Positions 42,539 through 45,022 of a DNA stretch of 64,000 bases are shown piece by piece. Below the pieces are notes generated by a model. That model had not been told where the DNA came from, ran no database searches, and worked only from the letters and a program-made list of their open reading frames with translations. The translations under genes were made by a program, and so were the position numbers. The DNA is from Hermatobates lingyangjiaoensis (Eukaryota; Arthropoda; Insecta; Hemiptera; Hermatobatidae): the NCBI GenBank assembly GCA_026182355.1, contig JAPFBL010000566.1, positions 248,001 to 312,000 of the forward strand, read 5' to 3'. Within the stretch, counting starts at the first letter, position 1, and the number at the start of each line of letters is the position of its first letter.

Positions 42539-45001
42539 ATAATAAATTACCCTGGAAACAAACAATACAGTAAAATGAGTTACCACTGATGGGGATCATT
42601 TTTTCCTTGAGAGCTCGTATCATATCCCGACCGGCTGTCATTCTGGATTCTGATTCTATTAAGTTATTCTTTCTCGAGTTAGCCTCTTCCTTGAACGTAT
42701 TATGAACATTAAGTTGTTCATTTAGTAATTTCAGCTCTACAAAAATAATATATTTGCTTAAGACAACTAGAACTAAAAATCCATTTATATAAAATCATTA
42801 CATACTCACTTGTAACATACTCTTTTCTCAACTTTCGAATATTTTCTAAGCATTTATTAAATTTTTTTGAATCAAATATAGCATCAAAACGATCTTTGAC
42901 TTTTCCACTTTCTTCGAGTGGCCTGAAAAACAGAATAGAATTTCTTATTTTAGTGTTTCAATAATATTACTGCTAGTTCTTTTGTAGTTTGCAAATGACT
43001 TTAAAGGGTTATATAAACCATTTTAGTTTTCAAACTAGTCTGAATTCCGAATTTGTTCTTGAAAATGGATGAATTCAGAAAAGTAGGTAAATATTAATAG
43101 TAGAAAGTAATATGGATGAGTGGAGAAGTAAATCTATAGAGTTGTGATAGTTAATCATCAATATAATAAGCAAGTAGGGTAAAAAAATTAATTAACAGTG
43201 TAAATTAACAGTGTTAATAATATAAACAACACATGTCCAACACATAGTGTTTTTCTTCAGGTATAAACTAAAAATTCCAATGACATCAGAGAGTTAGTTA
43301 TCTATTGTATAAAATAAACGTCTCATTTTTACCCTTTTCCCCCGTATTGTATTTGTATTTAGGGATTTGATAACTAATACATTTTAATAAGTGGTACTAA
43401 TCTTGCATGCTGATTAAGTTACCTGTTTCAAGGACTACCAGAACTGTATGATTACAGTTTGTTATAATTGGTAAAATGAAGATAAAGACATAATTAATCT
43501 TTAAGTATCAATTAATTAATATGTTTTTACGATGAAATGCAAATATGACTTTTTATCAACAGTTTGTTGACTTGTTTCCAATGCTCATATGTATAGGCTT
43601 TTACCTTTAATGCTGTAGAATAGACGGATTGTTTGGCTCAATTGTTATTTGGTATCAATTTTAGTTATGGTCGAACCACATTATAGGGTTGATTCTGCAT
43701 TGGAAGTTACAATGTTTATTAGAGTAGGGATCTTTAACAAATATCGCACATCGTATAGTATGTGAGTCTTAGTATCGCACATCGTACAGCCTCTCCGATA
43801 GATGGCATGTACATGATTTCCCATATCCCGTAAGAAAAATTTACGTTTAGACCAAAATTTGAAGCTTCAATTTTCAGAACTAAATTAAAACACATTTCCT
43901 GTTGACACTTCATTATCTTTTAAAATTTAGAAAACATAATAGTAAATAAAGATTCAATATTAGGCATAAAACACAAACCAATTTGAGTCCTCCTGATGGC
44001 AAAAGATAACATTGGAAAGTATAGGCTTTGAAACACCCATAGAAGATGTAACCAAAGAGTCGATGTCTGCACATCGCCCACTGATTGTCTTACTCTGAAA
44101 AACCGTTCAACATATACATATAGATTTTTCATTTTCACTTGTTTTAATGATTTTTTTTTTAAAATGCACTTTAATTTACCTCTCCGGATGATTTAATTAA
44201 TTTAAGAGCACTATCCAGTTTTTTAAATTCGAGTTTTTTTATCTTTTGAGTTCCTACCATGGGCCTCGATACCACTATTGTATCATTGTTTACATCTTTA
44301 AATTTCAACCTTACCATTGCACGGGTCTGAAATTAAAAGACAATATTAAACTTTATAGACAATTCGTAACAACAAAAACTTATCCTATAAATAACATAAC
44401 AGAACTAATTTTACTTAAATATCCATTAAAAAAATTGGATAATACAAAAACCAACAACTACTCTCCATGTATCCCATACACCAGTTAGCTTTATTTTCTT
44501 TTACAACTAAAATGAAGCTACGAAACAACTACATTATCTATACAAAATATAGTCATTACACAAACTATACTTCAAAGAATAACACAAAATCACTTATGCA
44601 ATATAATCAAGTAAACAAACTTTATAATTTGAGGAATATACATATTAGCTCTTATTAATGATTGAGAAACTCATTAATGAAATGATCTGGATTTTTAAAT
44701 TTAGAAATTAAATTTTACTCAAGGATTTCCATTATGAAATAATTAATACATCAACTAAGTAACTAACCTCAATAGAACCACTTAGCTTAGGATCATGTAT
44801 GAATCCACTTCCTCTATTTGTATTATCCGGCACTTCACCACATGTAGCAAATTTCAATGCTTCAATTAAAGTTGTTTTTCCACATCCATTCGATCCTAGT
44901 ATTAATGTTATTGGAGATATAAACTTAATGAAACCTTGATCTGAATCTTCTGGGCCAAAACTTCTAATACCCTGTACTTGTAAAGAAGAAATAGATGACA
45001 T
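1249..45001 (-). CDS. RAD50: RAD50 double-strand-break repair ATPase, 22 exons, C-terminal exon(s) outside the window
   Basis: SMC-like ABC ATPase of the nuclear MRE11-RAD50-NBS1 complex, which binds and tethers broken DNA ends and activates checkpoint signalling. I joined 22 exons with AG/GT borders and compatible phases into 1,256 codons plus 2 nt with no internal stop. Visible parts: Walker A at residues 36-44 (GSNGCGKTT), Q-loop Q161 (FCHQEDSNW), long coiled coil, zinc hook CPLC at 687-690, return coiled coil, signature motif around S1207 (RGRCSAGQK), Walker B LALDEP with D1236/E1237 and D-loop TTNLD. Animal RAD50 is about 1,300 residues, so roughly 55-60 C-terminal residues are missing and should lie beyond base 1. 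Start chosen at 45001 because the alignment to animal RAD50 begins there; an in-frame ATG at 45022 would add seven residues. An E2F-like ATTCGCGC lies at 45076-45083, which is weak promoter evidence. Confidence 0.95.
1729..2040 (+). repeat. tRNA-derived SINE, copy 1, tail type i
   Basis: Head carries tRNA-like promoter boxes: TTAGCTCAATAGTAACGTGC (box A-like) and GGTTCAATACC (box B-like). Then the family body (gcgggaggtgaataaatctg, gacgtt..., agttaggcaaaa) and tail type i ending in GCAAGCTAACCTAACCC. It lies in RAD50 intron 21 in the opposite orientation to the gene. Other copies: 12331-12525, 13640-13905, 22035-22285, 30340-30640, 30650-30960, 43575-43870. Confidence 0.75.
2041..3339. other. 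AT-rich intronic sequence without recognised feature
   Basis: Rest of RAD50 intron 21. No long open frame, inverted repeat or recognisable mobile element was seen. Confidence 0.6.
3340..3529 (-). CDS. RAD50: RAD50 exon 21: entry to C-terminal ATPase lobe
   Basis: Codons 1119-1182. [20 protein letters not shown] then [20 protein letters not shown], the strongly conserved LD-AIM-FH...INKIIRDLW--TY-G-DI-YIEI block. Acceptor attcag, donor tca g|gtttga. Third codon positions are AT-biased here (26 of 63 codons end in G or C by hand count). Confidence 0.95.
3645..3900. mobile_element. Diverged family A-like foldback element
   Basis: Arms 3652-3735 and 3788-3875 are imperfect inverted repeats (ccgtcttcaagagaaaaaag against cctcctgaagacgg, and acacactttctgagtcaaaa against ttttgagttagaaaatgtgt). 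The plus-strand core is CTGAAGA, C, a weak 3-bp stem, GAAAT. The PLE unit inserted just beside it. Confidence 0.6.
4034..4062 (-). ncRNA. Hammerhead-like core, PLE left end
   Basis: Minus strand: CTGAGGA box, extra T, stem GTCTT/AAGAC closing a 6-nt loop, then GAAAC. Identical to the mirror copy at 8062-8090. PLE termini are known to carry hammerhead ribozymes; the extra base before stem II departs from the canonical core. Confidence 0.55.
4400..5480 (-). pseudogene. PLE reverse transcriptase / GIY-YIG fragment (left arm)
   Basis: An open frame of about 360 codons without frameshift, stop at 4400. It starts inside [16 protein letters not shown] (normally preceded by MGSP), then the catalytic box YIDD in [14 protein letters not shown]. 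The C-terminal GIY-YIG endonuclease follows, with [20 protein letters not shown] including the CX2C pair typical of PLEs. N-terminal RT motifs are missing, so it cannot be autonomous. The first 20 or so residues readable upstream of the palindrome centre are the mirrored other arm, not native protein. Confidence 0.85.
5508..5742 (+). pseudogene. PLE RT fragment (right arm)
   Basis: Plus-strand copy: [20 protein letters not shown], then [20 protein letters not shown] and ELEKDRS. The catalytic box here is YVDD versus YIDD in the left copy, so the arms have diverged. Coding similarity stops after the gatcgtagcc segment, where the 159-bp array begins. Confidence 0.8.
5745..7006 (+). repeat. 159-bp tandem array, eight units, inside PLE arm
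   Basis: Units begin with ctctcactgg at 5745, 5904, 6063, 6222, 6380, 6539, 6698 and 6857 (period 158-159). Copies differ by scattered substitutions and small indels. Each unit holds an inverted pair (gaaaacgaa ... ttcgttttga) able to form a hairpin. Both junctions with PLE coding sequence show ccatac. There is no conserved reading frame across units. Confidence 0.92.
7007..7723 (+). pseudogene. PLE GIY-YIG fragment (right arm), frameshifted
   Basis: Resumes PLE sequence after the array. Encodes [20 protein letters not shown], the [26 protein letters not shown] block, and the C-terminus through [12 protein letters not shown]. An extended A run near 7510-7520 shifts the frame between the two parts, and a further disruption lies near 7126. 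It is decayed relative to the left copy. Confidence 0.85.
8062..8090 (+). ncRNA. Hammerhead-like core, PLE right end
   Basis: CTGAGGA box, extra T, 5-bp stem GTCTT/AAGAC, GAAAC, followed by gttggc. It lies about 70 bp inside the PLE outer end. The role inferred from known PLEs is self-cleavage of the transcript; activity is not shown by sequence alone. Confidence 0.55.
8488..9496. mobile_element. GC-rich 1-kb block with 14-bp inverted ends
   Basis: TTTTAAAGAGCTGC at 8488-8501 is inverted at 9483-9496. The interior (8500-9200) is strikingly GC-rich for this locus, with no long open frame. The text resembles LINE 5' leader sequence in style but I cannot name a family. It could be a non-autonomous DNA transposon or a captured LINE leader. 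Confidence 0.4.
9602..9727 (-). CDS. RAD50: RAD50 exon 20: return coiled coil
   Basis: 42 codons (1077-1118). [20 protein letters not shown] then [18 protein letters not shown], matching A-GR-KG-EE-I and the FRDAE-KYR segment. The intron after it is the largest (6,072 nt) and holds the PLE palindrome. Confidence 0.9.
9830..10070 (-). repeat. 5S-headed SINE, second type
   Basis: Minus-strand head at about 10005-10068: the reverse complement of gatcaccaaagttaaacga followed by a ggt...acttggaagggg order, the layout of the 5S internal promoter. The body at 9830-10000 differs from the copy at 890-1075, so a different tail is attached. Confidence 0.4.
10150..10560. repeat. GA-rich low-complexity tract and AT-rich sequence
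   Basis: Purine-rich repeats at about 10230-10380, with a duplicated phrase agaaagtatttttggactcag / agaaagtatttctggactc. No gene seen. Confidence 0.6.
10596..10769 (-). CDS. RAD50: RAD50 exon 19: return coiled coil
   Basis: 58 codons (1019-1076): [20 protein letters not shown] matches the conserved QD-L-LR-R--E segment; ends [11 protein letters not shown] with donor gag|gtttgt, the second gtttgt donor in this gene. Confidence 0.9.
10995..11840. repeat. CA/CT compound microsatellite array
   Basis: About 850 bp alternating (CA)n and (CT)n blocks joined by the phrase acactctacctctgtctctc, repeated many times with variation. It sits in RAD50 intron 18. Open frames inside it are artefacts of the repeat. 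Confidence 0.95.
12052..12258 (-). CDS. RAD50: RAD50 exon 18: return coiled coil
   Basis: 69 codons (950-1018), [20 protein letters not shown] through [16 protein letters not shown]. Acceptor ttccag, donor aag|gtaaga. The acceptor flank on the upstream side carries a SINE copy (12331-12525). The intron after this exon contains the large CA/CT array. Confidence 0.9.
12331..12525 (-). repeat. tRNA-type SINE, headless copy, tail i
   Basis: Minus orientation: begins at the tail (ggttaggttgggttgcagta, reverse of the CTAACC end), then the body to ggacgacgtgctc. The tRNA-like head is lost. It ends about 70 bp from the acceptor of RAD50 exon 18. Confidence 0.65.
12526..13151. other. Intronic AT-rich sequence, nothing recognised
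   Basis: RAD50 intron 17. A short direct repetition (acctgtacatt / acctgcacatgtacctgtac) near 12738-12785; otherwise nothing. Confidence 0.55.
13152..13352 (-). CDS. RAD50: RAD50 exon 17: return coiled coil
   Basis: 67 codons (883-949), phase 0 at both ends: [20 protein letters not shown], then [20 protein letters not shown]. Acceptor tttcag, donor cag|gtaagc. Confidence 0.9.
13640..13905 (-). repeat. tRNA-type SINE, near-complete, tail i
   Basis: Minus orientation. Tail gattaggttgcagaggttgt at the left, body with gttgagttaggtaaaatcta (reversed), head with a box A-like ...GGCAACGTGCTCGCCTC stretch near 13870-13890. Direct neighbour of a family B foldback piece. Confidence 0.7.
13912..14050 (-). 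mobile_element. Family B foldback half-copy
   Basis: A single arm of the family whose complete palindromes occur at 19366-19798, 33339-33775, 34536-34758 and 46734-47006. Hammerhead-like core on minus at 13982-14009: CTGAGGA, A, GAACAC/GTGTTC stem, GAAAC. The terminal tail phrase reappears at 14470-14510 (gagtaaataccacataataa), so the second arm may be deleted. Confidence 0.6.
14553..14660. mobile_element. Mariner-like terminus remnant
   Basis: Begins after TA with cgaggtgtgttcaaaaataa, a typical mariner inverted-terminal-repeat start; the following 90 bp resembles a reversed transposase 3' end but is too decayed to translate. The other end was not found. Confidence 0.4.
15273..15442 (-). 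CDS. RAD50: RAD50 exon 16: return coiled coil
   Basis: Codons 826-882. The first two bases complete a Cys codon, then [20 protein letters not shown] and [19 protein letters not shown]. Donor aag|gtatgt, phase 0. Confidence 0.9.
15443..16845. other. Intronic AT-rich sequence, nothing recognised
   Basis: RAD50 intron 15. A short family A-like phrase (tctcctaaagacgg) near 16765 is the only hint of a mobile element; no open frame of note. Confidence 0.5.
16846..17140. repeat. Imperfect inverted repeat
   Basis: 16846-16930 and 17068-17140 are inverted copies (tttcgaaaatttatattttc against gaaaatataaattttcgaaa, plus flanking matches). Probably another decayed foldback element; no clear hammerhead-like core. 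Confidence 0.5.
17230..17274. repeat. Perfect 22-bp hairpin
   Basis: tttggtgactgatgaagaag and its exact reverse complement, separated by one base at 17252; total arm 22 bp. Intronic, about 175 bp downstream of the RAD50 exon 15 donor. A second small inverted pair (cttatgaat / attcataag) follows. Confidence 0.8.
17449..17654 (-). CDS. RAD50: RAD50 exon 15: return coiled coil
   Basis: Codons 757-826. Contains a [20 protein letters not shown] helix that aligns with the DVTIMERFQ-ELKDVERKI region. The donor is taken as gga t|gtcagt, which gives an exact phase match to exon 16; reading through gives unrelated intronic sequence. Confidence 0.9.
17738..17889 (-). CDS. RAD50: RAD50 exon 14: return coiled coil
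   Basis: Codons 707-757: [20 protein letters not shown] then an [20 protein letters not shown] helix and EIPKLM, matching the L--KEIP-L segment after the hook. The next intron is only 83 nt. Confidence 0.92.
18230..18514. repeat. TA/TG microsatellite and retroposon-like poly-A end
   Basis: 18238-18340 is a TA/TG repeat. 18420-18514 ends in aataaa-like signals and a run of about 19 A, suggesting the 3' end of a plus-strand retroposon of unknown family. Confidence 0.45.
18791..18928 (-). CDS. RAD50: RAD50 exon 13: zinc hook
   Basis: 46 codons (661-706). [19 protein letters not shown] contains the CXXC hook (C687-P-L-C690), where two RAD50 molecules jointly bind one zinc ion at the coiled-coil apex. 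Acceptor tatag, donor gaa|gtaagt. The hook sits near the middle of the protein as in other RAD50s. Confidence 0.95.
19225..19325 (-). repeat. SINE tail ii fragment
   Basis: Matches the tail of the copies at 30650-30960 and 43575-43870 (ctcatttattatttggtacc, catgggcgaatca). No head attached. Confidence 0.55.
19366..19798. mobile_element. Family B palindromic element, complete
   Basis: Arms 19366-19566 and 19595-19798 are almost perfect inverted repeats around a 28-bp loop. Hammerhead-like cores face outward at 19427-19454 (-) and 19709-19736 (+). Outside the right arm a one-sided tail follows (gaataaataccacacaatta, to about 19835). No protein coded. Confidence 0.85.
19709..19736 (+). ncRNA. 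Hammerhead-like core, family B
   Basis: CTGATGA box, extra T, 6-bp stem GAACAC/GTGTTC with AAA loop, then GAAACGCG. The same core is kept in the copies at 33687-33714 and 46909-46936 and their mirror arms, which suggests past selection or recent spread. Confidence 0.55.
20492..20511. repeat. Run of 20 C
   Basis: Homopolymer C run immediately upstream of the LINE 5' duplication. Confidence 0.95.
20519..21830 (+). mobile_element. LINE 5' fragment with endonuclease domain (Jockey/I-type)
   Basis: A GC-rich leader duplicated in tandem (20519-20650 and 20651-20776, 132-bp period), a gag-like remnant near 20980-21060 ([17 protein letters not shown]), then pieces of the AP-type endonuclease: VALIQEPWV near 21310 and a readable stretch at 21575-21814 containing [20 protein letters not shown] and [18 protein letters not shown]. 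In-frame stops and frame changes make it dead. Reverse transcriptase is absent from this copy; the same type of element is seen from its other end at 27465-28199. Confidence 0.75.
22035..22285 (+). repeat. tRNA-type SINE, tail i
   Basis: Starts within the head/body border (gcgggaggtgaataaatctg), continues through gagttaggcaaaatttagta to the tail CATTGCAACCTAACCTAACC. Head mostly lost. Confidence 0.7.
22897..23159. mobile_element. 263-bp MITE with about 38-bp terminal inverted repeats
   Basis: Ends tatgagccgcttattttgaa...attccattt (22897-22934) and the inverse at 23122-23159, nearly perfect. The interior is AT-rich with no coding capacity. Flanks suggest a short TA-containing target site. Superfamily not assigned. 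Confidence 0.75.
23280..23570. repeat. Degenerate TTAAACTTGGA repeats
   Basis: Irregular repetition of a 25-35-bp phrase (aaacttggattatttgaatt) ending directly at the 3' side of RAD50 exon 12's intron border; similar words at 22610-22860. Confidence 0.55.
23666..23875 (-). CDS. RAD50: RAD50 exon 12: coiled coil approaching the hook
   Basis: 70 codons (591-660), both ends phase 0. Includes [20 protein letters not shown], matching the conserved CG-QDFE-DL segment before the hook. The donor caa|gtaagc is clear; reading past it runs into AT-rich intron. The 4.7-kb intron that follows holds a LINE fragment, a palindrome and a MITE. Confidence 0.92.
24082..24175 (-). CDS. RAD50: RAD50 exon 11: LLG motif region
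   Basis: The shortest exon (94 nt, codons 559-590): [20 protein letters not shown] then [16 protein letters not shown] aligns with the conserved SLLGYFP break in the RAD50 coiled coil. Phase 0 at the end. Confidence 0.9.
24995..25120 (-). CDS. RAD50: RAD50 exon 10: coiled coil
   Basis: Codons 517-559, [20 protein letters not shown] followed by a lysine-rich stretch ([18 protein letters not shown]). Acceptor ttctag, donor at|gtaggt. Phases agree with exons 9 and 11. Confidence 0.88.
25121..26260. other. Intronic AT-rich sequence, nothing recognised
   Basis: RAD50 intron 9, distal part. A short phrase is repeated near 25340-25380 (cacctccagg). No mobile element identified. Confidence 0.5.
26262..26844. 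mobile_element. Tc1/mariner-type remnant with TA target site
   Basis: Terminal inverted repeats cagggtgtccataaagtccg (26262) and its inverse ending 26844, flanked by TA on both sides. Near 26490-26600 a decayed transposase end reads [12 protein letters not shown] then [20 protein letters not shown], the last catalytic-Asp region of mariner-like enzymes. Internally deleted (583 bp). Confidence 0.8.
26949..27088 (-). CDS. RAD50: RAD50 exon 9: coiled coil
   Basis: Codons 471-517: [20 protein letters not shown], then [20 protein letters not shown]. Acceptor tttag, donor ag|gtgggg. The L-R-LD-D--N segment corresponds to the RAD50 region around DLDRTLRKLD. Confidence 0.88.
27465..28199 (-). pseudogene. 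LINE RNase H fragment (Jockey/I-type)
   Basis: Open frame of about 225 codons ending at 27516. Begins in RNase [17 protein letters not shown], then [20 protein letters not shown] with the characteristic WVPGH--V-GNE-AD active-site region. Downstream the usual [19 protein letters not shown] and [18 protein letters not shown] (zinc-knuckle-like) end. RT domain absent: a 5'-truncated insertion. Confidence 0.85.
28316..28620 (-). repeat. 87-bp tandem repeats from foldback family C
   Basis: Three and a half units of 87 bp (29 codons), so one frame stays open and would give a 29-residue repeat around [19 protein letters not shown]. The unit is one family C core region (ctgacgaagatcgtctgtta, gttgaaagaacttgttc). 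The open frame is a by-product of the period being divisible by three; no gene is inferred. Confidence 0.85.
28773..29035 (-). CDS. RAD50: RAD50 exon 8: coiled coil (longest exon)
   Basis: Codons 383-470 (263 nt). Begins [20 protein letters not shown] and ends [13 protein letters not shown] with donor cag|gtcagt. Predicted long helix rich in E, K, Q and S. No stop or frameshift. Confidence 0.9.
29570..29850 (-). mobile_element. Diverged family B foldback copy
   Basis: Hammerhead-like core on minus at 29640-29667 (CTGACGA, T, GAACAC / TGTTC, GAAAC). The terminal phrase tactggggtaaat occurs twice (29577 and 29730) and the one-sided tail aagtaaacaccacataatta follows at 29785. Confidence 0.6.
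30340..30640 (-). repeat. tRNA-type SINE copy with tail ii remnants
   Basis: Minus orientation. The tail phrase cacttataggctttcacg is at 30358, the body at 30490-30610 (cctaaattttgcctaattca, gacaacgtactcagattt), and the head is degraded near 30610-30640. Confidence 0.6.
30650..30960 (-). repeat. tRNA-type SINE, full copy, tail ii
   Basis: Directly follows the previous copy in the same orientation. Tail tcatttattatttggtaccc and gggcgagtcacatcacatgg, body, then head with cacgtaagccaatgggctgc (box A-like, reversed) and ctggctcc. Confidence 0.65.
31020..31115. repeat. Duplicated palindromic ATGTATACAT unit
   Basis: tgtacattatgtatacataaagtaag-type sequence occurs twice (about 31038 and 31085), separated by (tatg)n. 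Confidence 0.7.
31711..32650. mobile_element. Foldback mariner element
   Basis: Starts cgagggtcgtccagaaaata after TA and ends with its inverse before TA. Arms of about 366 bp (31711-32077 and 32285-32650) are near-identical inverted copies, so the 5' third of a mariner is present twice. Middle 32078-32284 is single-copy. Confidence 0.9.
31873..32304 (+). pseudogene. Truncated mariner transposase (DNA-binding part)
   Basis: 144-codon frame (mariner transposases are about 345). Two helix-turn-helix parts: [20 protein letters not shown] then [26 protein letters not shown] linker, and the second HTH ending [10 protein letters not shown], where the sequence runs into the inverted arm. The DDD catalytic domain is missing. 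Inactive as a transposase. Confidence 0.88.
33306..33775. mobile_element. Family B palindromic element, complete, with tail on the left
   Basis: Palindrome 33339-33775; hammerhead-like cores at 33400-33427 (-) and 33687-33714 (+). The one-sided tail ttgtgcaatccgtaattgtg is at 33306-33340, i.e. at the opposite end from the copy at 19366-19798. Arms almost identical to that copy. Confidence 0.85.
33942..34135 (-). CDS. RAD50: RAD50 exon 7: coiled coil
   Basis: Codons 318-383, highly charged heptad-like sequence beginning [20 protein letters not shown] and ending [13 protein letters not shown]. Starts with one base completing a Lys codon and ends with one base completing Glu in exon 8. It sits between two introns of 4.7 and 4.9 kb, both full of mobile DNA. 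Confidence 0.9.
34505..34758. mobile_element. Family B2 palindromic element
   Basis: Palindrome 34536-34758 with nearly no loop (gggcaagacactc region). Core in the CTTGAGGA/GAACAC form, i.e. the box has an extra T, so it is decayed. Tail phrase atgtagtatttactcatt on the left. Confidence 0.75.
34855..34975 (-). repeat. SINE tail ii fragment
   Basis: Contains cacctataaggatttcacct and ctcacttattatttggcacc. No head. Confidence 0.5.
35455..35733. mobile_element. Family B3 palindromic element
   Basis: Arms 35488-35570 and 35645-35733 inverted (ctaaacaacgcgtttcaaac against gtattcaaaacgcgttgttt). The core has decayed (cgtttc has become cgtttcaaac). Single-copy centre 35575-35640. Tail phrase acaatctgttatagtgtggt on the left. 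Confidence 0.7.
36281..37004 (+). mobile_element. hAT-type element remnant
   Basis: Left end cagtgctccccagggagccg, right end ...gggagccgcaaaccgaaaaa...aacctcttg, a hAT-like terminal pair; ATTAAG occurs at both flanks (degenerate 8-bp duplication). Contains the transposase tail listed separately. Confidence 0.65.
36430..36783 (+). pseudogene. hAT transposase dimerisation-domain fragment
   Basis: Frame reads [20 protein letters not shown] then [20 protein letters not shown] and [20 protein letters not shown] to the C-terminus [20 protein letters not shown] and the K-Y-S motif are typical of the C-terminal dimerisation region of hAT/ZBED-type proteins. An in-frame stop lies just upstream (about 36428); catalytic residues upstream are missing. 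Confidence 0.8.
37005..38140. other. Intronic sequence, no firm feature
   Basis: Two minus-strand frames (37445-37651 and 37138-37371) look slightly protein-like ([19 protein letters not shown]) and might be a decayed DNA-transposon enzyme, but I could not match a family. Otherwise AT-rich; a TA run lies at 38107-38126. Confidence 0.3.
38141..38412. mobile_element. Family A palindromic element
   Basis: Near-perfect inverted arms (38155-38275 and 38295-38412) around a loop of about 20 bp (acagagacggttggagaccc). The hammerhead-like box is mutated in both arms (CGTGAATA), stem GGT/ACC and GAAAA still present. Left side abuts a TA repeat. Confidence 0.8.
38425..38668. mobile_element. Chimeric foldback: family C arm facing family A arm
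   Basis: 38425-38545 is a family C left arm (gatttcacaataaacacgtg, gatctttcaaccgtaacaaa), with core on minus at 38502-38531 (CTGACGA, A, AACCG/CGGTT stem, GAAAG). 38546-38668 is a family A right arm (gaagacggttcaaacc ... gtccgttttggatcgtattt). The junction is exactly where a same-family partner arm would begin. Confidence 0.7.
38676..38842. repeat. TA and CA microsatellites next to RAD50 exon 6
   Basis: (TA)n at 38676-38702, (CA)n at 38780-38817, (TA)n to 38840. On the RAD50 strand this is a TA/TG tract beginning within about 20 nt of the exon 6 donor. Confidence 0.9.
38856..39045 (-). CDS. RAD50: RAD50 exon 6: coiled coil
   Basis: Codons 255-318. It begins [20 protein letters not shown] and includes [20 protein letters not shown], which aligns with the conserved F-GSDEEL segment of RAD50. 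Acceptor ttttcag, donor aa|gtactg. A TA/TG microsatellite starts within about 20 nt of the donor. Reading on past the donor gives only repeat-encoded residues. Confidence 0.9.
39046..40500. other. Intronic AT-rich sequence
   Basis: First part of RAD50 intron 5. TA repeats at 39645-39685; nothing else recognised. Confidence 0.5.
40500..40660. mobile_element. Partial second copy of the MITE at 41165
   Basis: Shares ttcgtaagaac, cgatcgtcttcctcacgcag and following sequence with 41205-41330. Ends are eroded. Confidence 0.5.
40755..40880. mobile_element. Decayed family C foldback copy
   Basis: Inverted halves: gatctttacaaagaatttgaccttcgtcag and ctctgacaaagaccagttgt, then the family end phrase ttcttattgtggttt. 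Confidence 0.5.
40900..41157. mobile_element. hAT-type MITE with 8-bp target duplication
   Basis: Ends aaagggtcttcaaccggtgg and inverted (aaaaggttgaagatccctg), inner gggtcgcga phrases inverted too. Exact ATATATAC duplications at 40892-40899 and 41158-41165. No coding capacity. Confidence 0.8.
41165..41543. mobile_element. Pogo-like MITE
   Basis: Left end cagtagaacctagtagtacg after TA, right end inverted (actcgaactgcaaggttctact). About 380 bp, non-coding. The hAT MITE sits in its immediate left flank. Confidence 0.6.
41652..41671. repeat. (TA)n microsatellite
   Basis: Left-hand member of the three TA tracts that bracket the palindromes at 41694-41934 and 41953-42502. Another short TA tract precedes at 41549-41568. 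Confidence 0.9.
41694..41934. mobile_element. Family D palindromic element
   Basis: Arms of about 117 bp (41694-41811 and 41819-41934), almost perfect, around an 8-bp centre. Core in both arms: CTGAAGA, C, GA/TC with a short loop, GAAAT - a decayed version of the shared core. Flanked on both sides by (TA)n. Confidence 0.8.
41953..42502. mobile_element. Family E palindrome carrying the start of a PLE-like ORF
   Basis: Arms 41955-42210 and 42222-42462 inverted. Hammerhead-like cores at 42137-42163 (-) and 42262-42288 (+). On the right arm a frame starting ATG at 42360 reads [20 protein letters not shown] then [20 protein letters not shown] before running into a TA repeat; the C...(N/D)LLP layout is like the N-terminus of PLE ORFs. 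Left arm holds the same codons inverted. Confidence 0.7.
42262..42288 (+). ncRNA. Hammerhead-like core, family E
   Basis: CTGATGA box, extra T, GGCT/AGCC stem with loop AATGTG, then GAAAG. It lies about 75 bp upstream of the ATG at 42360, the position of the ribozyme in PLE terminal repeats. Confidence 0.55.
42503..42536. repeat. (TA)n microsatellite
   Basis: Terminates the family E element, about 50 bp from the RAD50 exon 5 donor. Confidence 0.9.
42584..42736 (-). CDS. RAD50: RAD50 exon 5: first coiled-coil segment
   Basis: Codons 204-255, charged helix-forming sequence ([20 protein letters not shown] and on to [10 protein letters not shown]). Phase 1 at the end. The next intron (3,538 nt) contains two palindromic elements, two MITEs and TA repeats. 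Confidence 0.9.
42810..42922 (-). CDS. RAD50: RAD50 exon 4: end of N-lobe
   Basis: Codons 166-204. It begins with the last base of Trp166, then [18 protein letters not shown] and [19 protein letters not shown], the conserved WPL-EG-LK-FD-IF--T block leading into the coiled coil. The donor a|gtgagt is strong, and the next intron is 73 nt, the shortest in the gene. Confidence 0.93.
43180..43330 (-). mobile_element. Decayed family B half-copy
   Basis: aataatataaacaacacatg, cacatagtgtttttcttcag and gacatcagagagttagttat match the copy at 13912-14050; the core is degraded. Confidence 0.5.
43575..43870 (-). repeat. tRNA-type SINE, tail ii, decayed head
   Basis: Minus orientation: tail ctcatatgtataggcttttacc and ctcaattgttatttggtatc, joined to the body (gattctgcattggaag, agagtagggatctttaacaa, acatcgtacagcct). 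Lies in RAD50 intron 3. Confidence 0.6.
43979..44094 (-). CDS. RAD50: RAD50 exon 3: Q-loop
   Basis: Codons 128-166; the tryptophan codon is split after two bases. It carries [21 protein letters not shown] followed by [11 protein letters not shown], the family-defining Q-loop (Q161) that couples Mg-ATP to the DNA-binding face. The donor gtttgt is non-optimal but gives exact continuity with exon 4. The 1,056-nt intron that follows holds a SINE and a decayed foldback copy. Confidence 0.93.
44180..44326 (-). CDS. RAD50: RAD50 exon 2: ATPase lobe beta-sheet
   Basis: 49 codons (79-127), both ends phase 0, acceptor tttcag, donor gag|gtaaat. It encodes [17 protein letters not shown] and then [15 protein letters not shown], matching the RAD50 segment with the conserved R-SM-TQK strand. 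The following intron is only 85 nt. Confidence 0.93.
44768..45001 (-). CDS. RAD50: RAD50 exon 1: N-terminal ATPase lobe with Walker A
   Basis: Codons 1-78, phase 0 at the 3' end. It starts [16 protein letters not shown] and contains the P-loop GSNGCGKTT (36-44) that binds ATP phosphates, then the ICTG-like strand ([10 protein letters not shown]) and FIHDPK. The donor is gag|gttagt. A seven-residue upstream in-frame extension exists but is not expected from the family. Confidence 0.95.
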
Positions 45002-45022
45002 CTTAAATATATGTCTTCCCAA

